Source of the DNA: Betaproteobacteria bacterium
Lineage (GTDB): Bacteria > Pseudomonadota > Gammaproteobacteria > Burkholderiales > Casimicrobiaceae
Direction of reading: 5' to 3'
NCBI GenBank assembly: GCA_013298145.1
Contig: JAAFJO010000001.1
Coordinates: 186,001 to 250,000 of the forward strand
DNA length: 64,000 nt
Each line of letters opens with the position of its first letter. The first letter of the stretch is position 1. This document shows, one piece after another, positions 25,964 to 33,688 of this stretch. The position numbers and the translations under genes are program-made. Under the pieces are notes generated by a model. That model saw only the letters and a program-made list of their open reading frames with translations. It did no database searches and had not been told where the DNA came from.

Positions 25964-26850
25964 TGCTTCACATCCATCGCTGAGCGCAATCCATCGGAGA
26001 GCATGTTGAACGAGATCGAAGTAATGAAAATCATTAGGCCAGGAAGCGCCGCAATCCAAGGCTGCGTGTAAATCGCCGTGCGCAGCGTATTGAGCATCAA
26101 ACCCCATTCAGGCTCTGGCGGTTTCACGCCCAAACCTAGAAACGACAAGCCAGACGCCAGAATCATCGATACCGCAATCAAGCTGGTGGCGTAAACAAAG
26201 ATCGGGCCGAGTACGTTGCCCAGCACGTGCGTTTTGATGATCGCAAATGCGTTTGCGCCAGATGCTCGCGCAGCCTCCACGTAATCGCGCGAGCGCACTT
26301 GCGCAGTGACGCTTTCGGCAACGCGGCATATCGGCGGGATGAACACCAAGGTGAGTGAAATGAGCGCATTGCCGATACCCGCGCCGAGCGCGCCTGATAG
26401 CGCAATCGCGAGCAGTACTGACGGAAACGCGTAAAACACATCTACCGTTCGCATGATGGCTGTGTTGAGCCAACCACCGGTGTAGCCCGCGATGATGCCG
26501 ATCACCGAGCCGATCAGGAACGCGAAGAGCACGGGGGTGATGCCCATAAATAGCGAAAGTCTTGCGCCGACCATCAAGCGCGACATCATGTCGCGCCCGA
26601 GTTCATCCGTGCCCAACAAGAATCCCTCGGTACCGATCGGTTTGAGTCGCTTCAACATCGATGATTGATACGGATCGGCGGGCGTGACATACGTGCCAAA
26701 CAACGCTAGCAATACAAGGACCAAGACCACTACTGCTGCAATCATGGCAACGCGATCCCGTAAAAAACGTTTGAACACGCCAGACCAATAGCCTGGCGAT
26801 TGTTCAATCGCGGCAACGCTTGCTGCGGGAATAGAGAGGGAGGCATTCAT
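25960..26850 (-). CDS. ABC transporter permease, DppC-like
   Basis: An inner-membrane permease of 296 residues with the BPD_transp_1 domain. The N-terminal segment (about 28-50, MIAAVVVLVLVLLALFG) is a membrane anchor, followed by a periplasmic loop with GTDELGRDMMSRLM near residue 80, typical of DppC/OppC. The cytoplasmic EAA loop is seen as DYVEAARASGANAFAIIKTH near 185-205. It lies 9 bases from DppB upstream and overlaps the ATPase downstream. Confidence 0.94.
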   Translation of the reverse strand: MNASLSIPAASVAAIEQSPGYWSGVFKRFLRDRVAMIAAVVVLVLVLLALFGTYVTPADPYQSSMLKRLKPIGTEGFLLGTDELGRDMMSRLMVGARLSLFMGITPVLFAFLIGSVIGIIAGYTGGWLNTAIMRTVDVFYAFPSVLLAIALSGALGAGIGNALISLTLVFIPPICRVAESVTAQVRSRDYVEAARASGANAFAIIKTHVLGNVLGPIFVYATSLIAVSMILASGLSFLGLGVKPPEPEWGLMLNTLRTAIYTQPWIAALPGLMIFITSISFNMLSDGLRSAMDVKQ

Positions 26851-26859
26851 CGAGGCTGC

Positions 26860-27813
26860 CTATTGGCGCGTAATGCGCGGATCGAGGGTGGATTGCAGAA
26901 TGTCAACGAGTACATTGAGCAATACGAAGAAGATGGCGAGCACGAGAATCGTGCCCTGCAGCAGCGGAAGATCGCGCTGAAAGATCGCGGAATTCAGCAA
27001 GAAGCCTGTGCCTGGCCAAGAGAAGACTGTTTCGATGAGAATCGAGCCGCCGAGCAAATAGCCGAGCTGCAAACCCATGACAGCGAGCGCTGTAGGTGCA
27101 ACGTTTTTGACGACGTGGCGAAACACGCCGAAATCGGTCAATCCCTTTGCCCGCAAGCCGATGATGAATTCTTGCGCGAGGGTATCGGCCACGAGTGCGC
27201 GAACTGTGCGGGCGATGATGCCCATCGGAATGACCGACATGGTGATGGCTGGCAACACCAGATGTCGCATGTGCGCCCAATCCCACGCCCAGTCTGCTGA
27301 GCCGCCCGGGCCAGCGCCAGTCGCGGGTAACCAATTAAGCTGTGCGGCGAAGATGATGACGAGCACCATGCCCAGCCAATAGTGCGGGATGCTGACACCC
27401 ATCACGGAAATGAACGAGGCGAGCTTATCGACGAAGGTGTCGCGGAAATACCCCGCAACAAAACCGAACAGCGAGCCGAAGAAAAATCCAATCATTGTGG
27501 CGAAACTCGCCAGGATCAGGGTGTTTTTTACCGCCCTGAATACTTCCTCCGTGACCGAGCGCGATGAGGCAATCGAGGTACCCAAGTCTCCAGTCACCGC
27601 GCGAAGAATCCAGCTGAAGAATTGCTCCGGCAAGGAACGATCGAATCCGTACAACGTGCGCAATTGCCTTTGCAAATCTGCGGAAGCATCCGGCGGCAGC
27701 ACGGAGACTAGTGGGTCGCCGGGCGCAAGATGAACGAGTGAAAAGCAAACGAGCGCCACCCCAAACATGATGGGGATGGCGTAGAGAATGCGACGGAGGA
27801 TGAAGAGGATCAT
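26860..27813 (-). CDS. ABC transporter permease, DppB-like
   Basis: A 317-residue inner-membrane permease. It starts MILFILRRILYAIPIMFGVA, the usual first membrane segment of DppB/OppB, has VHLAPGDPLVSVLPPDAS near residue 28 and the EAA loop EFIIGLRAKGLTDFGVFRHV near 215. About six membrane segments are visible. It is the first membrane gene after the receptor at 27965, from which it is separated by a family A repeat of about 100 bases. Confidence 0.94.
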   Translation of the reverse strand: MILFILRRILYAIPIMFGVALVCFSLVHLAPGDPLVSVLPPDASADLQRQLRTLYGFDRSLPEQFFSWILRAVTGDLGTSIASSRSVTEEVFRAVKNTLILASFATMIGFFFGSLFGFVAGYFRDTFVDKLASFISVMGVSIPHYWLGMVLVIIFAAQLNWLPATGAGPGGSADWAWDWAHMRHLVLPAITMSVIPMGIIARTVRALVADTLAQEFIIGLRAKGLTDFGVFRHVVKNVAPTALAVMGLQLGYLLGGSILIETVFSWPGTGFLLNSAIFQRDLPLLQGTILVLAIFFVLLNVLVDILQSTLDPRITRQ

Positions 27814-27845
27814 TTAGACGGAGGACTTCATGCGTCACCGGATAT

Positions 27846-27948
27846 GTAGGCGACAGCTCGACGTTGCTCGTTCGCGATTCGCATCACAACAGCGCTTAAC
27901 GCGCAGGATCTGCCGTTTGCGACGAGCGCGGTCAAGCCCGCGCCTACA
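27846..27948. repeat. Palindromic repeat, family A, copy 3, inside the importer operon
   Basis: GTAGGCGACAGCTCGACGTT on the left; GCGCGGTCAAGCCCGCGCCTA on the right. It stands between receptor 1 and the dppB-like gene, where a hairpin often lets the abundant receptor be made in excess over the membrane parts. Confidence 0.75.
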
Positions 27949-27964
27949 TGGGTGACAATCTGAT

Positions 27965-29623
27965 TTACTGAATACTCATCGGCGCAAGGTCGATGAACCA
28001 GCTGCGCGGCTGTACGACACCTTTGACCTTTGTCGCCATTGCGCGCGGGCCAACGTCGTGGGCGATCCACACGAACGGCGCTTCTTCCACGATACGAGCG
28101 TGTAGTTTTGCGAGCGCTGCGTCACGTGCCTTGTCTTCGAATGCGCTACGAGCGTCGCCGATCAGCTTGTCAAATTCGGCGTTACCGAAGTAGCCCCAGT
28201 TGTTTGATACAGGCGGGAAGGTCTTCGTGCTGGTGAAACGCACCATGGCAAAGAACGGATCCATTGCCGCGTAGCTCACGTTGATTGCATGAGCGCCGTT
28301 GGCGGAAGGATCTTTCGCGCCTTTGCGCCAGTTGGTGAAGAGCGTGTTCCATTCAATTACGTCGAACTGCACGTCAAAGAAACATTGCTTCAGGCTTTGT
28401 TGCACAAACTCGTTCATTGGCAGCGGTTGCATTTGCCCGGAGCCAGACGCAGAGATTTGTACCTTCACCTTAAGCGGTTTCGCAGCCGAGTGCCCGGCGG
28501 CCGTCATCATTGCTTGCGCAGCTTTCACGTCATACTTGATGTCGAAATTTGGATTGCCCCACCACGGATGTCCGGGTGGAACCGTGCCCTTCGGCATTCC
28601 CATCATGCCGCCAAGCAGTGTGCGCAATCCTTCGCGATCGACGCAGAGGTTTGCCGCTTGACGCACGCGCTTATCAAGCCACGGCGAGCCTTCAGCGAAT
28701 GAGAGCTGCCACGGCCACACGTGCGGCTGCGGATTGGAATAGATTGTGAAACCACGGCTACGAATCTGCGCCATCGCATCGGGAGCGGGCGCCTCAATCC
28801 AGTCAACTTGACCGGAGAGCAGCGCTGCTGTGCGCGCGTTTGCTTCAGGCATCGGCAGGAGCACGACGCGATCAATGCTTGGCGTACGTTTCGGATCCCA
28901 ATAGCCTTTGTTGGCAACGATTTCGAGACGCTCACGCGCTTGGAAACGTGCCATCTTGAATGGGCCGGAACCCGATGCGTCTGCGGCAAACGCGGTCCAG
29001 GCTTGTTTCGCGCGCTCTGCCGGATCCGTCACGCTTGCGGGAACGGCCTTCAACTTGGCTTCCCAATGAGCGGGCGATGCCATGAAGAGATTGGTGAGAT
29101 TGAGCGGCAAGAAAGAGTCGGGCTCAGAGGTGGTGAGCTCCACCGTCAAGTCATCAATCTTTCGTGCGCTACGCAGCGTCGGCATGCGCGAGGCGGTAAC
29201 GCCCACTTGGCTCGCATCGAAATGCGGGGCGTCTTTGTCTAGCACTTTGCGAACGTTCCACACGACTGCGTCGGCATTCAGCGCGGAGCCGTCGTGGAAC
29301 TTAACGCCGGGGCGCAGCTTAAACGTCCACTTCGTCTTATCGGTTGCGCCGACTGACCACGAAGTGGCGAGCCCTGGAATCAACACCGACGGCGCGTCGG
29401 TTTTCGAGAGATCCCAATGTGTGAGTGCGTCATACATTGGAATGCCGGTAAAGCGGTTGCCTTCAAAGCCTTGATCGGGCTGGCCGTGCGTTTTTGGAAT
29501 GTCGGCCGCAGTCATCGCGATGCGCAAAACCTTCTCTTGCGCGAGCGCCGGTAAAGACAGCGCGGCGGCGGCGAGCGCGCCGGCAAAGGCGAGTCCGACG
29601 CGTCGGTGAAATCGCTGAGTCAT
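27965..29623 (-). CDS. ABC transporter substrate-binding protein, peptide/opine family (receptor 1)
   Basis: A 552-residue periplasmic receptor of SBP family 5 with a signal peptide over residues 1-28 (ending PALAQ). The family signature WTFKLRPGVKFHDGSALNAD is near residue 105-124. I chose the ATG at 29623, which has GGGGAA six bases upstream; another ATG is four codons earlier. It heads the minus-strand operon and faces the GntR gene across a 643-base regulatory gap. It is a paralogue of receptor 2 at the other end of the operon. Confidence 0.92.
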   Translation of the reverse strand: MTQRFHRRVGLAFAGALAAAALSLPALAQEKVLRIAMTAADIPKTHGQPDQGFEGNRFTGIPMYDALTHWDLSKTDAPSVLIPGLATSWSVGATDKTKWTFKLRPGVKFHDGSALNADAVVWNVRKVLDKDAPHFDASQVGVTASRMPTLRSARKIDDLTVELTTSEPDSFLPLNLTNLFMASPAHWEAKLKAVPASVTDPAERAKQAWTAFAADASGSGPFKMARFQARERLEIVANKGYWDPKRTPSIDRVVLLPMPEANARTAALLSGQVDWIEAPAPDAMAQIRSRGFTIYSNPQPHVWPWQLSFAEGSPWLDKRVRQAANLCVDREGLRTLLGGMMGMPKGTVPPGHPWWGNPNFDIKYDVKAAQAMMTAAGHSAAKPLKVKVQISASGSGQMQPLPMNEFVQQSLKQCFFDVQFDVIEWNTLFTNWRKGAKDPSANGAHAINVSYAAMDPFFAMVRFTSTKTFPPVSNNWGYFGNAEFDKLIGDARSAFEDKARDAALAKLHARIVEEAPFVWIAHDVGPRAMATKVKGVVQPRSWFIDLAPMSIQ

Positions 29624-29752
29624 AGAGTTCCCCATTGAAAAACAAACGAAAACGGTGCGCGAACGGGTTTTGTTCGAGCGACATGACGTCTGATTCGCAA
29701 TCGGTGTGCCAGGGTGATGAATTCGAGAGTTCACCCGAGGTCTGCAGGTTTT

Positions 29753-29762
29753 TTGTATACAA
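29753..29762. promoter_or_regulatory. Possible GntR operator 1 (TTGTATACAA)
   Basis: A perfect 10-base palindrome 130 bases upstream of the receptor 1 start. Operators with this shape are common for GntR-family regulators. The divergent GntR gene makes this the natural binding site. Confidence 0.45.
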
Positions 29763-29950
29763 CTTTGCGGCGATTTCTAAGGGTAAGCGCTTAGGAATGG
29801 CCGTGCATGCTTCGCCGAAATCAAGGGTTATTAGGTTTTCGTGTGTCGCCTCTGCGGCCCACAACGCCCAAAATACGTGCAACTACTCTGGTGATCAGCG
29901 ATTTAGCATTCCAATTTGGTGCGCCACGGAATTATGAGCATCTCCGCACA

Positions 29951-29960
29951 ATGTATACAA
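29951..29960. promoter_or_regulatory. Possible GntR operator 2 (ATGTATACAA)
   Basis: Nearly the same palindrome as operator 1, with one changed base, 198 bases away. I noticed no third copy elsewhere in the window, which is expected for a local autoregulated switch. Confidence 0.42.
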
Positions 29961-30096
29961 CGCGCAAATCGCTGTGCATCAAACAGCTGTTCGCACTCTG
30001 ATGCTGCAGCGTTGAGGAGAAGTATGATTTGCTTCAGGCAAGCCTTGAGCGTTGATTCTTTTCTTATAACAACAAAATAGCTTAAAAGCACATTTA

Positions 30097-30164
30097 ATCG
30101 GGGCTAAACGCTATTTGGTATTGTTATAGTGAATACGCTAAACGCTTAGCTAGCCCAATTAAAA
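30097..30164. repeat. AT-rich palindromic repeat, family F, copy 3
   Basis: The element has ATCGGGGCTAAACGC at the left and GCTTAGCTAGCCCAATT at the right. It lies in the divergent gap upstream of the GntR gene. The rest of 29624-30266 holds the two possible operators and no gene I can support. Confidence 0.5.
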
Positions 30165-30266
30165 CAGTCGGTTAAGCCATAGTGCTAATTCGAAAACTGC
30201 GTTATCGTCACCCTCGAAATCTGACTTTCCGTTTAGTCAAACCTCAACTGGCACCACGCATCCCCC

Positions 30267-31073
30267 ATGTCAAAACCTGCGTCGAAAATCCGCTCCGACC
30301 CCGCGCTCCCCGCGAGTGAGCCCGGGCGGCTGCGTGCGGTGCTTCATGAGCAGCGTGGCGAGCGGGTTTACACGGCGATCCTCGATGCGATTCTTGAGCG
30401 CCGATTGCAGCCAGGCGTTCGTCTTTCAGAAGAAGCGCTCGCCGAAGCATTTAATGTGTCTCGCACACTCGTGCGGCAGGCCTTGATTCGCTTAACTGCG
30501 GAAGGCATCGCAGTGTCCGAGCGGCACCGCGGCTGCCAAGTCGCCACGCTCTCGCCGGAAGAGGCGGAAGACGTTTTCGCCGCACGCCGCATGGTGGAGC
30601 TTGAGATCGTTCGCCTCGCCGCGCGCCGCGCGAGCCGCGCCGATTACGACGAACTTCTCGCCTCCATCGCCGAAGAGAAAAACGCGGCTGCACGCGGCGA
30701 TCACGGCACCGAGATCCGTCTTTCTGGCGAATTCCATTTGCTGATCGCCCTCGTGGCGGGCAACAAACCGCTTGCACAATTTCTGCGCACACTGGTTCCG
30801 CAAACCGCAATGGTGATTAGCCTCTACGAGCGCGGCAGCGTGCCGTCCTGCTCGATCGGCGATCACACCGCGCTCGTCTCGGCAATCGCAGACGGCAACA
30901 GCAAACTTGCCGAGCGCTTGATGGCGCAACACCTTGATCACATTCGCGCACGGCTATCGTTTTCGGGCGCGAGTACGGCGTCTGACTTGATTAGCCTTTT
31001 CTCACGCGACGCGGCGCGCGATTCTGCTGGCGGCGCGGCGCCAAGTAAGAAAGAAAGTAGCGCAACGTCGTAG
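30267..31073 (+). CDS. GntR family transcriptional regulator, FadR/FCD type
   Basis: A 268-residue regulator. The winged helix is at about residues 30-95 (EEALAEAFNVSRTLVRQAL is the recognition part, 55-73). The C-terminal FCD effector domain (about 100-240) has the expected helices and the possible metal ligands in EFHLLIALVAGN and GDHTALVSAI. The N-terminus has 30 extra residues, and the C-terminus a Ser/Ala-rich tail. It is divergent from the importer operon and upstream of puuE-allC, so it probably controls one or both in response to a ureide-pathway compound. Confidence 0.9.
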   Translation: MSKPASKIRSDPALPASEPGRLRAVLHEQRGERVYTAILDAILERRLQPGVRLSEEALAEAFNVSRTLVRQALIRLTAEGIAVSERHRGCQVATLSPEEAEDVFAARRMVELEIVRLAARRASRADYDELLASIAEEKNAAARGDHGTEIRLSGEFHLLIALVAGNKPLAQFLRTLVPQTAMVISLYERGSVPSCSIGDHTALVSAIADGNSKLAERLMAQHLDHIRARLSFSGASTASDLISLFSRDAARDSAGGAAPSKKESSATS

Positions 31074-31192
31074 GCGTCCCGGCAGTGATAGGCGCTCTTC
31101 ATCATTTATGACCTCTATGTGGCTGAGGACTCATCGCGCTCGTTTTTAAGGCTGGTTCATCGCTACACTTCTCGGAATACATCGAGTAAACA

Positions 31193-32128
31193 ATGGCTTA
31201 TTCACACGACTACCCACGCGACCTGATCGGTTACGGTCGCAACCTGCCGCATGCGAAATGGCCGCAGCGGGCGAAGATCGCCGTGCAATTCGTATTGAAT
31301 TACGAGGAGGGCGCGGAAAATTGCGTGCTTCACGGCGATAAAGCGAGCGAACAATTCCTCTCCGAAATCATCGGCGCAGCCGCGTATGACGCGCGGCATA
31401 TGTCGATGGAATCGATTTACGAATACGGCTCGCGGGCGGGCGTATGGCGCATCTTGCGAGAATTCGCGAAACGCGATCTTCCGTTCACCGTGTTTGGCGT
31501 TTCAATGGCGCTGGAGCGGCATCCTGAATTGACCGCTGCCTTCTGCGAGCTCGGTCACGAAATCGCATGCCACGGCTATCGCTGGATTCATCATCAACAC
31601 ATGGATGAAGCGACCGAGCGCGAACACATTGCGAAAGGCACCGAGATCATTCGCAAGATGACCGGCGGGCAGTGGCCGTTTGGCTGGTACACCGGGCGCG
31701 ATAGCCCGAACACGCATCGCCTGGTGGCCGATTATGGCGGTTTTGAATACGACAGCGATTATTACGGCGATGATTTGCCGTTCTACCTACCCGTGACCAA
31801 AACGAATGGTGAAACGATTGCCCAATTGATCGTGCCCTACACGCTCGATTGCAACGACATGCGCTTCGCCTCACCGCAAGGTTTCAACACGGCGGATCAT
31901 TTCTTTCACTATCTGCGCGATACGTTCGATGTGCTCTACGCGGAGGGCGAAGACGCTCCGAAGATGATGTCGATCGGCATGCACTGCCGTTTACTCGGAC
32001 GACCGGGGCGCATGGCGGGATTGATTCGCTTCCTTGATCATATTGAGAAACATGATCGGGTGTGGGTGACGCGGCGGATTGATATTGCGAGGCATTGGCG
32101 CGCGCTGCACCCTGCGGATCCCACGTAA
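31193..32128 (+). CDS. puuE: Allantoinase, polysaccharide-deacetylase-like
   Basis: PuuE-type allantoinase opens the hydantoin ring of allantoin to give allantoate; it belongs to the NodB fold, not to the dihydroorotase family. It begins with the diagnostic YPRDLIGYGRNLPHAKWP (residues 7-24), then VQFVLNYEEGAE near 33, EIACHGYRWIHHQHM near 122 with the metal-site His residues, and FGWYTGRDSPNTHRLV near 163. The 311 residues are normal. It is followed 67 bases later by an AllC-type gene, which is the next enzyme in the pathway. Confidence 0.95.
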   Translation: MAYSHDYPRDLIGYGRNLPHAKWPQRAKIAVQFVLNYEEGAENCVLHGDKASEQFLSEIIGAAAYDARHMSMESIYEYGSRAGVWRILREFAKRDLPFTVFGVSMALERHPELTAAFCELGHEIACHGYRWIHHQHMDEATEREHIAKGTEIIRKMTGGQWPFGWYTGRDSPNTHRLVADYGGFEYDSDYYGDDLPFYLPVTKTNGETIAQLIVPYTLDCNDMRFASPQGFNTADHFFHYLRDTFDVLYAEGEDAPKMMSIGMHCRLLGRPGRMAGLIRFLDHIEKHDRVWVTRRIDIARHWRALHPADPT

Positions 32129-32135
32129 ATTCACG

Positions 32136-32188
32136 GAACCCCATCCCCACCCGGCGCGCTGCGCCGACCGCCCCTTGAAGGGGAGGGA
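32136..32188. repeat. GC-rich repeat, family J, copy 2, providing a ribosome site
   Basis: GAACCCCATCCCCACCC, then CCCCTTGAAGGGGAGGG. This is the reverse complement of the element at 15346-15387. Its right end GGGGAGGG runs into AGGAAATT and the ATG of the next gene, so the repeat provides the Shine-Dalgarno sequence. Confidence 0.65.
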
Positions 32189-32195
32189 GGAAATT

Positions 32196-33470
32196 ATGAA
32201 ATTCGGACACGACATCCTCCAACAAGCCGACATCCTCGCGACCTTCACCGAGGACGCGCCGCGTGTGACGCGTACGTATTGCTCAAAGGAACACAAGCTT
32301 GCGGGCGACTATTTGATTGGTCTCATGCGCGACGCGGGCATGAACGCCGATTACGATGCGTTTGGCAATATCGTGGGGCGCTATGAGGCGGGCGTGCCGT
32401 TCGCTCCCGTGGTGATGACTGGCTCTCATCAAGATAGTGTGAGAAACGCTGGGAAGTACGATGGGCTCTTTGGAATCTTGTCGCCGATTGCCTGCGTGAA
32501 GGCACTGAAAGCGCAAGGCAAGCGTTTGCCGTACACGCTGGAAATCGTGGGCTTCGGCGACGAAGAAGGTGTTCGCTTCGGCGTAACGCTCATCGGCAGC
32601 AAAGCGATGGCGGGGAATTTCGATCCCGCATGGCTTGAGAAGAAAGATGCCGACGGTGTGACGATGCGTGAGGCGATCAATGCGTTTGGCGGCAATGCCG
32701 CTGCGTGGCGCGAATTGGATCGCAGAGCTGATCATCATGGCGAAGTGGTCGCCTTCGTCGAATCGCACATCGAACAAGGGCCGACGCTGCTCAATGAAAA
32801 CTTGGCGCTGGGTGTCGTAACTGCAATCGCGGGCGCGACGCGGATGATGGTGAAGGTAACGGGTCTTGCGGGGCATGCGGGCACGGTGCCGATGAACGTG
32901 CGGCAAGACGCCCTGACCGCAGCGAGCGAGATGATTTTGTTCGTCGAAAAGTTTTGTCGTGAGAATGAAAACTTGGTAGGAACTGTGGGTCGCTTGTCCT
33001 GTTTACCTGGGGCGATCAACGTGATTCCACAGGATGTTGAATTTAGTGTAGATGTGCGCTCTGGCCTCAATGAAATAAGGCGAAGCGCCATAGAGTCAAT
33101 CAGGAAAGAATTTGCAGCGATCGCCGCGCGGCGGAACGTGAAGGTGGAAGCGAATCCGTATTTCGAATTGAATGCCGCGCCGTGTGATGAGGCGTTGCAG
33201 AAGCAGTTCGCCGATGCGATTGCTGCGCAGGGCATTCCCGTGCGGCATCTACCCAGCGGCGCGGGGCACGATGCGATGGAGTTTCCAACCGTGTGCCCGA
33301 TTGCGATGCTGTTCGTGCGCTGCGGCAACGGCGGGATTTCGCATCATCCGACCGAGACCATGACGGCGGAGGATGCAGACGTTGCGACCCACGCGTTGCT
33401 TCACTTCTTCGAAAACTTCAAACCGAGCGAGTTCAAGCCCGAAGGCGCGCAGCGAGTTGATCGCACTTAG
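32196..33470 (+). CDS. allC: Allantoate amidohydrolase
   Basis: An M20 dinuclear metallo-hydrolase of 424 residues that turns allantoate into ureidoglycine/ureidoglycolate, CO2 and ammonia. Metal ligands: GSHQDSVRNAGKYDG near residue 79, GFGDEEGVRF near 123, SHIEQGP near 190 and GISHHPTE near 380. The dimerisation lid has GLAGHAGTVPMNVRQDAL near 228. I chose the ATG at 32196 with GGAGG upstream; the frame extends upstream into puuE without conservation. It follows puuE, which supports allantoate as the substrate better than for the M20 gene at 17014. Confidence 0.9.
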   Translation: MKFGHDILQQADILATFTEDAPRVTRTYCSKEHKLAGDYLIGLMRDAGMNADYDAFGNIVGRYEAGVPFAPVVMTGSHQDSVRNAGKYDGLFGILSPIACVKALKAQGKRLPYTLEIVGFGDEEGVRFGVTLIGSKAMAGNFDPAWLEKKDADGVTMREAINAFGGNAAAWRELDRRADHHGEVVAFVESHIEQGPTLLNENLALGVVTAIAGATRMMVKVTGLAGHAGTVPMNVRQDALTAASEMILFVEKFCRENENLVGTVGRLSCLPGAINVIPQDVEFSVDVRSGLNEIRRSAIESIRKEFAAIAARRNVKVEANPYFELNAAPCDEALQKQFADAIAAQGIPVRHLPSGAGHDAMEFPTVCPIAMLFVRCGNGGISHHPTETMTAEDADVATHALLHFFENFKPSEFKPEGAQRVDRT

Positions 33471-33471
33471 T

Positions 33472-33579
33472 CGTCATCCCCGCGAAGGCGGGGACCCAGT
33501 CCCAGAAAGTTAAAACAAGCAAATCACTCCGCGCGCTCACGATTGCCCGGTCTGGGTCCCCGCCTTCGCGGGGATGACA
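33472..33579. repeat. Palindromic repeat, family E
   Basis: CGTCATCCCCGCGAAGGCGG plus GGACCCAG at the left; CTGGGTCCCCGCCTTCGCGG plus GGATGAC at the right. It starts one base after the allC stop codon and would make a long hairpin. Similar sequences are widespread in proteobacterial intergenic DNA. Confidence 0.85.
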
Positions 33580-33628
33580 GTAACGATCAGCACTTTTAGC
33601 GCCGCCGCGCCGAGCCGTAGCAGCGAAT

Positions 33629-33670
33629 CATCTGCGTGAATCTGCGAAATCAGCGAAATCAGCGTCAAAG
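33629..33670. repeat. Repeat family C, partial copy
   Basis: A short run with TCTGCGTGAATCTGCGAAAT and AATCAGCGTCAAAG, resembling one arm of the element at 57088-57251. It ends just before the M20 gene at 33689. Confidence 0.4.
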
Positions 33671-33688
33671 AAAAACACTTCAAATCGT

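Noticed and set aside
33472..33579. Inverted ends of an insertion sequence
   Set aside because: Only 108 bases long with no open frame; it is a known style of dispersed palindrome and not a transposase gene.
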